From assembly GCF_016907545.1 (NCBI RefSeq), contig NZ_JAFBCD010000001.1:2108001-2172000 (forward strand): a DNA stretch of 64,000 bases, given 5' to 3'. The number at the start of each line of letters is the position of its first letter. The stretch's first letter is position 1. This document shows, piece by piece, positions 9,371 to 18,206 of the stretch. The position numbers and the translations under genes were made by a program. The notes below the pieces were generated by a model. It did no database searches. It saw only the letters and a list, made by a program, of their open reading frames with translations, and was not told the DNA's origin. This DNA is from Paenarthrobacter ilicis. Its GTDB lineage: Bacteria; Actinomycetota; Actinomycetes; Actinomycetales; Micrococcaceae.

Positions 9371-11021
9371 AACCCCCTTCGTCCCGAAGACCAAGGTTGG
9401 TGGCATCACCAACTTCGTTGACGAACGTGTGGGTGGCTCAGGCATCCTGCGCGAATTCGGCCGGAAAGTCTTTCCGGACCACTGGTCATTTATGTTTGGT
9501 GAGGTGGCGCTGTATTCCTTCGTCATCTTGCTCATGTCCGGAACCTTCCTGACATTCTTCTTCGATCCTTCAATGGCTGAAACCCACTACCAGGGTTCCT
9601 ACACGCCGCTGTACAACGTCGAAATGTCCGTGGCTTACAGTTCATCGCTGCACATCTCCTTCGATGTGCGCGGCGGTCTGTTCATGCGCCAGGTCCACCA
9701 CTGGGCAGCACTGCTCTTCGTGGCCTCGCTGGGTGTCCACATGCTCCGTGTGTTCTTCACGGGTGCATTCCGCAAGCCGCGTGAGATGAACTGGGTGGTG
9801 GGCGGTGTTCTGCTGATCCTCGCCATGGCAGCCGGCTTCACCGGCTACTCGCTCCCCGATGACCTGCTGTCCGGCAACGGCCTGCGCATCATCGACGGCG
9901 TTATCAAGTCCATCCCCGTGATCGGCACCTACATCTCGTTCTTCCTCTTCGGCGGAGAATTCCCGGGAACTGCCATCATCGGGCGGCTCTACGTTCTTCA
10001 CATCCTGCTTGTTCCTGCGCTCATCCTCTTGATGATCGTCATCCACCTCTTCATGGTGGTTGTCCACAAGCACACCCAGTACCCCGGTCCGGGTCGCAAT
10101 GACGGAAACGTTGTTGGCTACCCCTTGGGTCCTGTTTACGCAGCGAAGGCCGGCGGCTTCTTCTTCATCGTCTTCGGTGTCCTTGCACTCATGGCGGCCG
10201 CTTTCACGATCAACCCGATCTGGAACTACGGTCCCTATGATCCTTCCCCGGTATCTGCAGGCACCCAGCCTGACTGGTACATCGGATTCGTGGATGGCGC
10301 TTTGCGCCTGATGCCTGGTGTCATCAATGACTTCCACTTCGAGTGGGTCATTTTCGGACACGTGCTGACATTGAACGTGCTTCTTCCGGCACTTGTACCG
10401 GCTGGCATCATCTTCACCGTTCTCTTCACCTACCCGTGGATTGAACGCTGGGTGACCAAGGACAACCGGGAACACCACGTTCTTGATCGTCCCCGTAATG
10501 CTCCGACCCGTACCGCGATTGGCGTCGCCGGATTCACCTGGTATTGCGTCATGTGGGCCGCTGCTGGTTCGGACCTCATTGCCACGCACTTCCATGTATC
10601 GCTGAACGACGTCACGTACTGGCTGCGGACCCTGTTCTTCATTGGCCCGATCATTGCCTTCATCGTGACGAAGCGCATCGCTTTGGCTCTGCAGCGCAAG
10701 GACCGTGAAATCGCCCTCCACGGACGCGAGACGGGCCGTATCGTTCGCCTCCCGCACGGTGAGTTCATTGAAGTCCACGCGCCCCTGGACGACTACAAGC
10801 GCTACAAGCTTGTCGGCTTCGAATCCCCGGCTCCGCTTCCGGCCGAACCGAACGAGCATGGCGTTGTGACCGGTAAGGAAAAGCGCCGTGCGGCACTTTC
10901 CAAGTGGTTCTTCGAGGACCGTGTTGCCCCGGCAACGCCGGCCGAGCTGGAAGCCGCGCATGCGCACGGTCACCACGAGGCCATCATCTCAAGCGAAGAC
11001 CAGAAGAGCCTGAGCCACTAA
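9348..11021 (+). CDS. qcrB: Menaquinol:cytochrome c reductase cytochrome b subunit
   Basis: 557 aa, longer than mitochondrial-type cytochrome b because of a hydrophilic C-terminal extension, as usual in actinobacteria. The histidine ligands of the two b hemes lie in HISFDVRGGLFMRQVHHWAA and HILLVPALILLMIVIHLFMVV, and the Qo-site region PDWYIGFVDG is present. It oxidises menaquinol in the membrane. The start overlaps qcrA by 23 bp; ATG 9348 with GGGAG upstream is preferred to the GTG at 9339. A strong terminator follows at 11043. Confidence 0.95.
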   Translation: MSVSSTAETPFVPKTKVGGITNFVDERVGGSGILREFGRKVFPDHWSFMFGEVALYSFVILLMSGTFLTFFFDPSMAETHYQGSYTPLYNVEMSVAYSSSLHISFDVRGGLFMRQVHHWAALLFVASLGVHMLRVFFTGAFRKPREMNWVVGGVLLILAMAAGFTGYSLPDDLLSGNGLRIIDGVIKSIPVIGTYISFFLFGGEFPGTAIIGRLYVLHILLVPALILLMIVIHLFMVVVHKHTQYPGPGRNDGNVVGYPLGPVYAAKAGGFFFIVFGVLALMAAAFTINPIWNYGPYDPSPVSAGTQPDWYIGFVDGALRLMPGVINDFHFEWVIFGHVLTLNVLLPALVPAGIIFTVLFTYPWIERWVTKDNREHHVLDRPRNAPTRTAIGVAGFTWYCVMWAAAGSDLIATHFHVSLNDVTYWLRTLFFIGPIIAFIVTKRIALALQRKDREIALHGRETGRIVRLPHGEFIEVHAPLDDYKRYKLVGFESPAPLPAEPNEHGVVTGKEKRRAALSKWFFEDRVAPATPAELEAAHAHGHHEAIISSEDQKSLSH

Positions 11022-11042
11022 CCAGCTCATACTCCGACATAA

Positions 11043-11078
11043 AGAAAGCCCGGTCCACACGGACCGGGCTTTCTTTTT
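11043..11078. terminator. Intrinsic terminator after qcrB, bidirectional
   Basis: A 14-bp perfect stem AGAAAGCCCGGTCC (11043-11056), ACAC loop and its complement (11061-11074) is followed by TTTT. The A-rich 5' flank makes it usable from the convergent gntR side too. Confidence 0.9.
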
Positions 11079-11109
11079 GATCGTTGCAAGCAGCTCAAAC
11101 GACGACTGG

Positions 11110-11898
11110 CTACTGCGTTCGGTAACCGGTTGAGTAATTACGGGTTGGCCGTACGCCAGGACGTTGCAGAGGAACCCACAGCTTGTAGCGATCCGCCCTG
11201 TAGTAAGACACTGAGTAGTCCACCATAGCCCGGGCCACGAAGGCGTGCCGCTGGATCTTCAGCAGTGGCGATCCCACATCAACGTTGAGGAGTCTCGCCG
11301 TGGACGGCGACGCAGCAGTTGCTTCGATCATGTCTTCGCCCCACTCCATGATCAGCCCGTACCGCTCATTGAGGACGTTGTACAGGGATGTTGGCGGTGC
11401 GTCATCCAGCAAGCCAGGGACCCTGTGGGCCGGTATGAAGTTTTCATCAACGCTCATCGGTTCGTTGTCCGCCAAGAGCAATCGCCTAAAGCGTACAAGA
11501 GGCGTTCCCTCTTCAAGTTGCAGTTCCCGCGCAAGAAAGGCACTGGCGGCAATTTGCTCGAAGCTCAGGACTTTCGCCGCCGGGACCATGCCGCGACGTT
11601 GCATTTCCTCGCTGTAGGACGTCAGTTTTACCTGGAGGTCCAACTTGGGTTTTCGGACGAAAGTCCCCAAACCGACGACGCGTTCGAGGACCTCCTCCCC
11701 CACCAAGGCATCAATCGCCTGGCGGACAGTCATTCGAGCCAGGCCAAACCTCAGCGACAGATCGCGTTCCGATGGCAACGCGGATCCCGGAGGGCACGAC
11801 GTAGAGATGAAAGACCTGAGGATCTCCCGAAGCTGGACGTAGATGGGTACGGGGCTGGACCTGTCTATGGTCCCTTCGATGTTCGCTGCCTCAGGCAT
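11110..11898 (-). CDS. GntR/HutC-family regulator, DasR-like (amino-sugar type)
   Basis: 262 aa. The N-terminal winged helix (IYVQLREILRSFI...LPSERDLSLRFGLARMTVRQAI) is followed by GTFVRKPKL and a UTRA effector domain (LTSYSEEMQRRGM...NEPMSVDENFIP...RADRYKLWVPLQRP). This layout closely resembles DasR/NagR, which bind phosphorylated amino sugars and repress chitin and N-acetylglucosamine genes. A near-consensus DasR operator lies 48 bp upstream of the start, overlapping the likely promoter, so autorepression is expected. No nag or das transport gene lies in the window, so its targets are elsewhere. It sits alone between qcrB and the ctaCDF operon. Confidence 0.88.
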   Translation of the reverse strand: MPEAANIEGTIDRSSPVPIYVQLREILRSFISTSCPPGSALPSERDLSLRFGLARMTVRQAIDALVGEEVLERVVGLGTFVRKPKLDLQVKLTSYSEEMQRRGMVPAAKVLSFEQIAASAFLARELQLEEGTPLVRFRRLLLADNEPMSVDENFIPAHRVPGLLDDAPPTSLYNVLNERYGLIMEWGEDMIEATAASPSTARLLNVDVGSPLLKIQRHAFVARAMVDYSVSYYRADRYKLWVPLQRPGVRPTRNYSTGYRTQ

Positions 11899-11904
11899 GA
11901 TTCG

Positions 11905-11926
11905 GGTCCAAGGTCATGGTCCAAGG
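11905..11926. repeat. 9-bp direct repeat in gntR leader
   Basis: GGTCCAAGG occurs at 11905-11913 and again at 11918-11926, separated by TCAT. It lies between the presumed -10 and the start codon of gntR. Confidence 0.6.
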
Positions 11927-11955
11927 ATAGTTGAACGCCGCGGCAGGTCTAGACC
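11924..11955 (-). promoter_or_regulatory. DasR-type operator (dre) overlapping gntR promoter
   Basis: GCAGGTCTAGACCACC has the perfect 10-bp palindrome GGTCTAGACC (11946-11955). It matches 13 of 16 positions of the published DasR-responsive element ACTGGTCTAGACCACT. On the minus strand a -10 like TATCCT (11924-11929) lies downstream, so the operator covers the -35 region. Confidence 0.7.
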
Positions 11956-12196
11956 ACCTTCCCAATGCATCATAGGGACGCATCGTGCTCTCCCGCTTCC
12001 CTCTGTTGCCTCGATCCCCCCGGAGCCCCTCCCTGCGTGTCGGAAACGCCCGACCTCCTGGAACCCTTCCAGGAACCCGTTGGGAGCCTCTGGCGCCCTT
12101 GAAGCCCCTCTGGTGGCCCCCAGCGCCCTGAGTATCATCAACCCCCGACTACCCTGATCCGCACTACTTCAAAACCAAAGCAGCGTTAAACACAAA

Positions 12197-12222
12197 CAGG
12201 CCCCACCAGGAGGTGGGACCTG
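12197..12222 (-). terminator. Terminator of the ctaC-ctaD-ctaF operon
   Basis: The stem CAGG-C-CCCACC / GGTGGG-A-CCTG has one mismatch and an AGGA loop. On the minus strand it is followed by TTTGTGTTT. Confidence 0.75.
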
Positions 12223-12245
12223 TCAGCGTAAAAACTGTTCGGAAC

Positions 12246-12647
12246 TTAGTGAGCGTGGTCGCCGCGGCTGTATTCGAAGACCCAACCAACCAGGGCGATG
12301 ACCGCGAGGCCACCGGCTACGTAGGTGATCCAGAAACCCACGGCCAAGCCGAGGAAGCCGCCTGCACAGGAGAGGCCAAGTACCAGCGGCCACCAGCTCC
12401 AAGGGCTGAAGTGGCCCTGTTCTCCAGCACCCTCGTGGATTTCAGCGTCGGGGCGGTCTTCAGGCCGAAGACCAATGCGCTTACCGGTAAACCCGAGGTA
12501 GGCACCGATCATGCCTGCCAGGCCGCCCACCAGGAGAATACCCAGGACGCCGACCCATTCGGTCCATTCCGTCAGGAAACCATAAATGATGGTCACGGGG
12601 ATGAAGAAGAAGACTCCGGCTCCGAAGAGCCACGATTCAATTTTCAT
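12246..12647 (-). CDS. ctaF: Cytochrome c oxidase subunit IV, actinobacterial type
   Basis: 133 aa with four membrane helices in two hairpins ([82 protein letters not shown]). [18 protein letters not shown] in the middle loop and the [10 protein letters not shown] tail are characteristic of the actinobacterial CtaF subunit of the bcc-aa3 supercomplex. The ATG overlaps the ctaD stop by 4 bp, so translation is coupled. It is the last gene of ctaC-ctaD-ctaF. Confidence 0.94.
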   Translation of the reverse strand: MKIESWLFGAGVFFFIPVTIIYGFLTEWTEWVGVLGILLVGGLAGMIGAYLGFTGKRIGLRPEDRPDAEIHEGAGEQGHFSPWSWWPLVLGLSCAGGFLGLAVGFWITYVAGGLAVIALVGWVFEYSRGDHAH

Positions 12648-14368
12648 TTGCTGACGTCCCTCTGGTCTGCATTACCCAAAACAGCTGCTGCGGGTGACGG
12701 AGCTTCGGCAGTGTGGACCTGTGCCAGTTCAGGGTGGTGAAGGTCCAGTGCCGGGCGCTCGGAGCGGATACGGGGCAAGGAAGTGAAGTTGTGACGCGGC
12801 GGCGGGCAGGAGGTTGCCCACTCAAGCGAGGCGCCGAAGCCCCAGGGATCGTCAACTTCAACCTTCTTGTTGCTGCGCCAGGTGATGTAGACGTTCCAGA
12901 AGAACGGAAGCAGCGAGGCACCCAGTACGAACGAGGAAATTGTCGAGAACTGGTTCATCCAGGTGAAGTTGTCCTGCGGCATGTAGTCGGCGTAACGACG
13001 CGGCATGCCTTCGACGCCCAGCCAGTGCTGGATCAGGAATGTGCCGTGGAAGCCGAGGAACAGCAGCCAGAAGTGGATCTTGCCAAGCCGCTCGTTGAGC
13101 ATCTTGCCGGTCCACTTGGGCCACCAGAAGTAGAAGCCTGCGAACATCGCGAACACAACGGTACCGAACACCACGTAGTGGAAGTGAGCCACCACGAAGT
13201 AGGAGTCGGACACGTGGAAGTCCAGCGGCGGGGACGCCAGGATGATACCCGTGAGACCACCGAAGAGGAACGTGACCAGGAAGCCGATACTCCACAGCAT
13301 GGGGGTTTCAAAGGTGATGGATCCCTGCCACAGGGTTCCGATCCAGTTGAAGAACTTAACACCGGTTGGGACCGCGATCAGCATGGTCATGAAGGCGAAG
13401 AACGGAAGGAGCACGGATCCCGTGACGTACATGTGGTGTGCCCACACAGTTACGGAGAGGGCTGCAATGGCGATCGTCGCGTAAACAAGGCCCTTGTAGC
13501 CGAAGATCGGCTTGCGGCTGAAGACCGGGAAGATCTCGGAAACAATGCCGAAGAACGGCAGGGCGATGATGTACACCTCAGGGTGACCGAAGAACCAGAA
13601 CAGGTGCTGCCACAGAACTGCGCCGCCGTTTTCGGGGTCGAAGATGTGTGCACCGAAGCGTCGGTCTGCACCGAGTGCGAACAAAGCAGCAGCAAGCGGC
13701 GGGAAGGCCATAAGGACCAGGATCGCCGTAACCAGCGTGTTCCAGGTAAAGATCGGCATACGCCACATGGTCATGCCCGGTGCGCGCATGCAGATGATGG
13801 TGGTGATGAAGTTGACAGCACCAAGGATTGTTCCGAAGCCGGACAGTGCGAGGCCGAAGACCCACAAATCACCACCGACGCCGGGGCTGAATGTGGTGTT
13901 CGACAACGGCGCATAAGCGAACCAACCGAAGGAAGCGGCACCCTGGGGGGTGATGAATCCGGAGACGGCAATGGTGGAACCGAAGAGGAAGAACCAGAAA
14001 GCCAAGGCATTCAGACGCGGGAAGGCAACGTCAGGTGCACCAATCTGCAGCGGCATGATGACATTCGCGAAGCCGGCAAACAGCGGCGTAGCGAACATCA
14101 GCAGCATGACGGTGCCATGCATGGTGAACATCTGGTTGTACTGCTCTTTGGTCTGCAGGATCTGCATGCCGGGCTCAAAGAGCTCGGCGCGGATCAACAA
14201 CGCCATGACGCCACCGAGGCAGAAGAACACGAAGGACGCAATGAGGTACATGTACCCGATGGTCTTGTGGTCGGTGGAGGTGATCCAGTTGACGACGATG
14301 CGCCCCTTGGACTTGGGTACTACCGGAGATTCAAGAACCCCCGGCGCGGATTGAGTGTACGTAGCCAC
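12644..14368 (-). CDS. ctaD: Cytochrome c oxidase subunit I
   Basis: 574 aa with twelve predicted membrane helices. The heme and copper ligands are in recognisable contexts: [11 protein letters not shown] (heme a), [13 protein letters not shown] (CuB histidine with the cross-linked tyrosine), WAHHMYVTG (two CuB histidines) and [11 protein letters not shown] (heme a and a3). This is the catalytic, proton-pumping subunit of the aa3 oxidase. The stop overlaps the ctaF start, and the gene begins 10 bp after ctaC ends, so the three form an operon. Confidence 0.97.
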   Translation of the reverse strand: MATYTQSAPGVLESPVVPKSKGRIVVNWITSTDHKTIGYMYLIASFVFFCLGGVMALLIRAELFEPGMQILQTKEQYNQMFTMHGTVMLLMFATPLFAGFANVIMPLQIGAPDVAFPRLNALAFWFFLFGSTIAVSGFITPQGAASFGWFAYAPLSNTTFSPGVGGDLWVFGLALSGFGTILGAVNFITTIICMRAPGMTMWRMPIFTWNTLVTAILVLMAFPPLAAALFALGADRRFGAHIFDPENGGAVLWQHLFWFFGHPEVYIIALPFFGIVSEIFPVFSRKPIFGYKGLVYATIAIAALSVTVWAHHMYVTGSVLLPFFAFMTMLIAVPTGVKFFNWIGTLWQGSITFETPMLWSIGFLVTFLFGGLTGIILASPPLDFHVSDSYFVVAHFHYVVFGTVVFAMFAGFYFWWPKWTGKMLNERLGKIHFWLLFLGFHGTFLIQHWLGVEGMPRRYADYMPQDNFTWMNQFSTISSFVLGASLLPFFWNVYITWRSNKKVEVDDPWGFGASLEWATSCPPPRHNFTSLPRIRSERPALDLHHPELAQVHTAEAPSPAAAVLGNADQRDVSK

Positions 14369-14378
14369 GTCGCTCCCC

Positions 14379-15251
14379 TTACTTGGATTCGTTCAGGTTC
14401 GGGTTGCGGTCGTATTCCGCACCGAGGAGACCCGTGTTGCCCTCTTGGCGGAGCTGGTCCATGTGGGCCTGGAATTCAGACTCGGAGACAACCTTGACGC
14501 GGAAGAGCATTTCGGAGTGGTATTCACCGCAGAGTTCGGCACACTTACCATCGAAGGTGCCTTCCTTGGTGGGGGTGAACCTGATGTAGTTCGTCTTGCC
14601 GGGGATCATGTCGCGCTTCTGGAGGAACGCGGGAACCCAGAATGAGTGGATGACGTCGCGGGAGTTCAGCTCCAGGTCCACGGACTTGCCAACGGGCAGG
14701 TACAGGGTGGGGAGGAGTTCCTTGTTGACGTCGTTGCCGGTCAGGTGGGCCTGGACGCCGGCTTCGTGGAGGTCTTCATTGATGACCTCGCCCTTTTTGT
14801 AGTTGAAGTCCCACGCCCACTGCTTTCCGCGGACGTCAACGACGACGTCAGCGGGCTGTGAGCGGTCATCAATCGCGCGCTGGTCCTGGTCGGTGAAGTA
14901 GAAGAACACCAAAACCATGAACAGCGGGATGGTCAAGTAAAAGACCTCAAGCGGCAGGTTGTAGCTCAACTGCTTGGGGAAACCAGTGGTGCCCTTGCGG
15001 CGACGGTAAGCGACGATGCACCAGACCAGGAGGCCCCACGTGATGATACCGACTGCCAAGGCGGCGATCCATGAGTTGACCCAGAGGTCCATGATCCGGT
15101 CAGTGTGGTTGGTCGTGCCGCGCTCTGTCGGCAACCAACCCTTCTCTACCTCTGGTGAACATCCGGTCAAAACCAACGCGCCGGCAACTGCCAAGCCAGT
15201 GATCGAGGTGATCTTTATGCGTCGGCTGCCGGTTCGGTTCTGCGAACTCAC
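14379..15251 (-). CDS. ctaC: Cytochrome c oxidase subunit II (lipoprotein)
   Basis: 290 aa. The N-terminus is a lipoprotein signal ([15 protein letters not shown]), so Cys after LTG is probably lipidated. Two membrane segments follow and then a periplasmic cupredoxin domain with the CuA site: [11 protein letters not shown] and [12 protein letters not shown] supply His, Cys, Cys, His and Met. It receives electrons from QcrC. The GTG at 15251 is chosen over upstream starts because GAGGAAGGG precedes it and it gives a normal signal peptide. It is the first gene of ctaC-ctaD-ctaF. Confidence 0.94.
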   Translation of the reverse strand: MSSQNRTGSRRIKITSITGLAVAGALVLTGCSPEVEKGWLPTERGTTNHTDRIMDLWVNSWIAALAVGIITWGLLVWCIVAYRRRKGTTGFPKQLSYNLPLEVFYLTIPLFMVLVFFYFTDQDQRAIDDRSQPADVVVDVRGKQWAWDFNYKKGEVINEDLHEAGVQAHLTGNDVNKELLPTLYLPVGKSVDLELNSRDVIHSFWVPAFLQKRDMIPGKTNYIRFTPTKEGTFDGKCAELCGEYHSEMLFRVKVVSESEFQAHMDQLRQEGNTGLLGAEYDRNPNLNESK

Positions 15252-15365
15252 AGACGGCCCTTCCTCTTGATGCTGTCTCCCGGCATGCCTATGGCGCGCC
15301 GGGCACACTAAACGTTTTACTACCCGATGTAGAGCTTACCGCTATCGCGCGGTTTTCGCGCACAT

Positions 15366-15416
15366 GTCGGCGCCGTGGCTCCAAACGGTTTTGACTCCGC
15401 TTGAAGTGGCGCCGAC
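15366..15416. repeat. Inverted repeat between erpA and ctaC
   Basis: GTCGGCGCC (15366-15374) and GGCGCCGAC (15408-15416) are perfectly complementary with a 33-nt loop. The arms extend by GCAC/GTGC after a small bulge. It could end erpA transcripts or be an operator for ctaC. Confidence 0.45.
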
Positions 15417-15434
15417 GTGCAGCGAAAGCTCATA

Positions 15435-15824
15435 TCAGTGGAACGAATCTCCGCAGGCGCAGGACCCGCCGGCGTTGGGGTTGTCAATGGTGAACCCCTG
15501 CTTGGAGATGGTGTCCTCGAAGTCGATGCTTGCACCGCTGAGGTACGGGACGCTCATCTTGTCGACCACTACTTCAACGCCGTCGTAATCGCGGACAGCG
15601 TCTCCGTCAAGGAGGCGCTCATCGAAGTAGAGCTGGTAGATCAAGCCTGAGCAGCCGCCGGGCTGGACGGCGACGCGCAGCCGAAGGTCGGTGCGGCCCT
15701 CCTGCTCGAGGAGGCTGCGGACCTTGCCTGCGGCAACGTCGGTCAAGTTGACCTCGTGTGCAGCGAGGCCATCGTTGTCGACGACCTGTGCTCCGGTGCT
15801 GTTTTCGTTGGTTGCAGTGCTCAT
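15435..15824 (-). CDS. erpA: A-type iron-sulfur cluster carrier/insertion protein
   Basis: 129 aa. The HesB/IscA fold is shown by AAGKVRSLLEQEG, LRVAVQPGGCSGLIYQLYF and the C-terminal NPNAGGSCACGDSF. The three cysteines (GGCSG and CACG) are the cluster ligands. A-type carriers deliver Fe-S clusters to apo-proteins; beside the Rieske/oxidase genes it may help mature respiratory enzymes, though that is inference from position. AAGAAGGTAGG precedes the ATG. It is a single gene with structured DNA on both sides. Confidence 0.9.
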   Translation of the reverse strand: MSTATNENSTGAQVVDNDGLAAHEVNLTDVAAGKVRSLLEQEGRTDLRLRVAVQPGGCSGLIYQLYFDERLLDGDAVRDYDGVEVVVDKMSVPYLSGASIDFEDTISKQGFTIDNPNAGGSCACGDSFH

Positions 15825-15895
15825 TGGCCTACCTTCTTATGACGCTCTTGGCGGCCGCGCCTGGACGCTGCCTGCCCTTACCCAATTACTTACGG

Positions 15896-15936
15896 GTTAC
15901 AGCCAATGCTACGTCGCGCAGACCTTTAGCTGTAAC
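15896..15936. repeat. Inverted repeat upstream of erpA
   Basis: GTTACAGC (15896-15903) and GCTGTAAC (15929-15936) are an 8-bp perfect pair 25 bp apart, within the 162-bp gap before erpA. Further GTAACCC-like words lie on both sides. It may be an operator, or the end of dipeptidase transcripts. Confidence 0.45.
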
Positions 15937-15986
15937 TCCTGACGTAACCCCGAACAACAACTGCTTGTTCCCGCATGGACCGGATA

Positions 15987-17420
15987 TCAGTCCTGAAGGC
16001 CCTCAGCGTCGAGGCGCGCCAGCATCAGGGCCTCGGCCAGCACAGCATGCTGGAAGTCGCCGATGTGGAGAGACTCGTTGGCGCTGTGTGCCCTTGAATC
16101 AGGGTCTTCGACTCCCGTGACCAAAATCTGCACTTCGGGATAGACCTCCATGAGGTCGGCAATGAACGGGATTGAGCCGCCGATGCCCATCTCCACGGGC
16201 TGGACACCCCAGGATTCAGCAAGGGCCCACAGGGCCACCCGGGCGGCAGCGGATGATGTGTCAGTAGAGAACGCGTCGCCCCTCTCCCCCGGCGTGAACG
16301 TCACCTTTGCACCAAACGGAGCGTGGGCCTGCACGTGGCTCCTGAGAGCCTCCATCGCGGCTTCAGGATCCTGTCCGGGGGCCAACCGCATGCTGAACTT
16401 TGCCCTGGCCGAAGGGATCAGGGTGTTGGAGGCGACGTCGACGGCGGGGACGTCCATACCGATGATCGAAAGAGCGGGCTTGGTCCACATCCGCGAAGCA
16501 ATGCTTCCGCTCCCGGCCAGCCGAACGCCGTCGAGCACTGAAGCGTCGGCCCGGTACTCCTCTTCGGTGAGATCCACGGTGACGTCGTCCCGGCTGACCA
16601 GACCGGAAACAGCAACGTTTCCCTGGTCATCATGCAGTGTGGCTATCAAACGGGACAGCAGGGTGGGCGCGTCCAGCACGGGACCGCCAAACATCCCCGA
16701 ATGCACCGCGTGCTCCAGGACCCGTACCTCGAACGTACCGTCAACCAGCCCCCTGAGGCTGGTGGTCAGCGCGGGCACTCCAACCTTCCAGTTACTGGAG
16801 TCCGCCACAACGATCACGTCCGCCCGCAGAAGCTCCTGATGCTCTTCCAGGAAGGGGCGGAACGTGGGAGAGCCGGCTTCTTCTTCGCCCTCGAAGAAGA
16901 ACGTCACACCGAGGCCGAACCTATCCCCCAGCACCTTCGTCACGGCGCTGTAGGCAGCCAGGTGGGCCATGATGCCTGCCTTGTCGTCCGCCGCGCCGCG
17001 CCCGTACAGCCGGCCGTCCCTTTCTTCCGCGACGAACGGCTCCGAGTCCCAGAGGCTCCGGTCCCCGGGAGGCTGGACATCGTGGTGTGCGTACAAAAGG
17101 ATGGTTGGCTTGCCATCCGCTGCAGGACGACGGGCGACGACGGCCGGACCACCGGGAGTACCGTCCGCTTTGTCGCACCGCAGGATCCGGACGTCCTCCA
17201 TGCCCGCTGCCTTAACAAGGTCGGAAACAGCGCCGGCGCTCTTATCCAGTTCCGCGGGATCAAAGCTGGGCCACGCGATGCCGGGAATGGCGACGAGTTC
17301 CTTCAGTGAGCCCAAAGTGTTGGCGAACGACTCCCGTACGGCCTCGGTAAGGGCCTCCACGGGAAGGTCGCCGGAATGAATGTGCTTGTCCTGCGGGATC
17401 TCCGCATGTGCTGAAGTCAT
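15987..17420 (-). CDS. M20 family dipeptidase
   Basis: 477 aa. Metal-binding motifs of M20 peptidases are visible: LLYAHHDVQPPGD (first His/Asp), GRGAADDKAGIMAHLAA (bridging Asp) and FFFEGEEEAGSP (catalytic Glu-Glu). The VHSGMFGG segment and a mid-protein dimerisation domain follow. It hydrolyses dipeptides or N-acyl amino acids in the cytosol using two zinc ions. I chose the ATG at 17420 because TACAGT lies exactly 6 nt upstream (leaderless) and no SD serves any earlier start. It is divergent from the DUF3043 gene, 114 bp apart. Confidence 0.92.
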   Translation of the reverse strand: MTSAHAEIPQDKHIHSGDLPVEALTEAVRESFANTLGSLKELVAIPGIAWPSFDPAELDKSAGAVSDLVKAAGMEDVRILRCDKADGTPGGPAVVARRPAADGKPTILLYAHHDVQPPGDRSLWDSEPFVAEERDGRLYGRGAADDKAGIMAHLAAYSAVTKVLGDRFGLGVTFFFEGEEEAGSPTFRPFLEEHQELLRADVIVVADSSNWKVGVPALTTSLRGLVDGTFEVRVLEHAVHSGMFGGPVLDAPTLLSRLIATLHDDQGNVAVSGLVSRDDVTVDLTEEEYRADASVLDGVRLAGSGSIASRMWTKPALSIIGMDVPAVDVASNTLIPSARAKFSMRLAPGQDPEAAMEALRSHVQAHAPFGAKVTFTPGERGDAFSTDTSSAAARVALWALAESWGVQPVEMGIGGSIPFIADLMEVYPEVQILVTGVEDPDSRAHSANESLHIGDFQHAVLAEALMLARLDAEGLQD

Positions 17421-17426
17421 GGCCAC

Positions 17427-17432
17427 ACTGTA
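17427..17432 (-). promoter_or_regulatory. Candidate -10 hexamer, leaderless dipeptidase
   Basis: On the minus strand TACAGT is followed by GTGGCC and the ATG at 17420. Confidence 0.45.
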
Positions 17433-17522
17433 CCGCCGGGCGCGCGGTGGGTGTGGAAGGAAAAGCCTGGAGCAGGCCCCTCCGGCATCCGGACACGTAA
17501 CGTGGGCCACCCTTCTGCGGGG

Positions 17523-17528
17523 TATTCT
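17523..17528 (+). promoter_or_regulatory. Candidate -10 hexamer, leaderless DUF3043 gene
   Basis: TATTCT is followed by GTATGG and the GTG at 17535. No SD is present. Confidence 0.5.
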
Positions 17529-17534
17529 GTATGG

Positions 17535-18128
17535 GTGTTCGGACGCAAAAAGGAAGAGCCCAGCGCTCAATCAGTAGTTGACCAGGCCTACGCCGCTGCC
17601 CAGGAGGCCGGCCCCGGAAAGGGTTCCCCCACTCCCAAGCGGAAGGATCAGGAGGCAGCCCGCAAGCGCCCGCTGGTACCCACCGACCGGAAGGCCTCCA
17701 AGGCTGCTGAACGGGTGGCCATCAATGACCAGCGGCAGAAAATGCGCCAGGCCCTGGATACCGGCGACGAGAAATACCTTCCGCTCCGGGACAAGGGCCC
17801 ACAGAAGCGGTATGTGCGCGATTACGTTGACGCCCGCTTCAGCCTTGGCGAGTACCTGATGTTTGGCGCACTCCTGTTCGTGGTCATTTCCCTGATCATC
17901 CCCACCACCAGCGCCGGCATCAGCTACGTCCTGGTGGGCTTCTGGGTCATGTTCCTGGCCGTGTTTGTCGACGTCTTCATTCTTTCCCGCAAGCTGCGGA
18001 AGAAGCTCACCGAGAAGTTCGGCGACGTGGAGCGGGGCACTGTTTGGTACGGCTGCATGCGGTCCCTTCAGTTCCGCAAGCTCCGCCTGCCCAAACCGCA
18101 GGTCTCCCGCGGCCAGTACCCGGCCTGA
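17535..18128 (+). CDS. DUF3043 family membrane protein
   Basis: 197 aa. A charged, lysine-rich N-terminus (FGRKKEE...KRKDQEAARKRPLVP) and a basic segment (DRKASKAAERVAINDQRQKM) precede KRYVRDYVDARFSLGEYLM. Two membrane helices (FGALLFVVISLIIPTT; YVLVGFWVMFLAVFVDVFIL) and a basic tail follow. This is the actinobacterial DUF3043 layout; its function is unknown. The GTG at 17535 gives the conserved N-terminus and lies 6 nt after TATTCT, so the mRNA is probably leaderless; upstream codons in frame are promoter DNA. A bidirectional terminator separates it from pyrD. Confidence 0.85.
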   Translation: MFGRKKEEPSAQSVVDQAYAAAQEAGPGKGSPTPKRKDQEAARKRPLVPTDRKASKAAERVAINDQRQKMRQALDTGDEKYLPLRDKGPQKRYVRDYVDARFSLGEYLMFGALLFVVISLIIPTTSAGISYVLVGFWVMFLAVFVDVFILSRKLRKKLTEKFGDVERGTVWYGCMRSLQFRKLRLPKPQVSRGQYPA

Positions 18129-18146
18129 CCCACATTCTCCTGGACC

Positions 18147-18180
18147 AAAAAGACCCCGGACCATTGGTCCGGGGTCTTTT
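18147..18180. terminator. Bidirectional terminator between DUF3043 gene and pyrD
   Basis: AGACCCCGGACC (18151-18162), ATT loop, GGTCCGGGGTCT (18166-18177), with AAAA on the 5' side and TTT on the 3' side. It serves both convergent genes. Confidence 0.9.
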
Positions 18181-18206
18181 GCCGTTCTGCATTATCCACT
18201 GCCCGG

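Larger units (their letters stand above)
11899..12245. other. 347-bp intergenic region between gntR and ctaF
   Basis: It holds the gntR promoter and operator (11905-11955) and the ctaF terminator (12197-12222). Between them there is a C-rich stretch with a small perfect hairpin CCTGGAA-ccc-TTCCAGG (12057-12073). I see no convincing coding sequence. Confidence 0.7.

Noticed and set aside
9642..10976. 444-codon - strand frame opposite qcrB
   Set aside because: Hydrophilic shadow of a membrane protein gene with no family features.
11914..12141. 75-codon - strand frame in the gntR upstream region
   Set aside because: Overlaps the operator and promoter, lacks an SD and a family match, and has arginine/glycine-rich shadow-like composition.
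12713..14497. 594-codon open frame on the + strand opposite ctaD
   Set aside because: Antisense shadow of a certain gene; the product is Glu/Gly/His-rich and lacks any family motif. High GC keeps the frame open.
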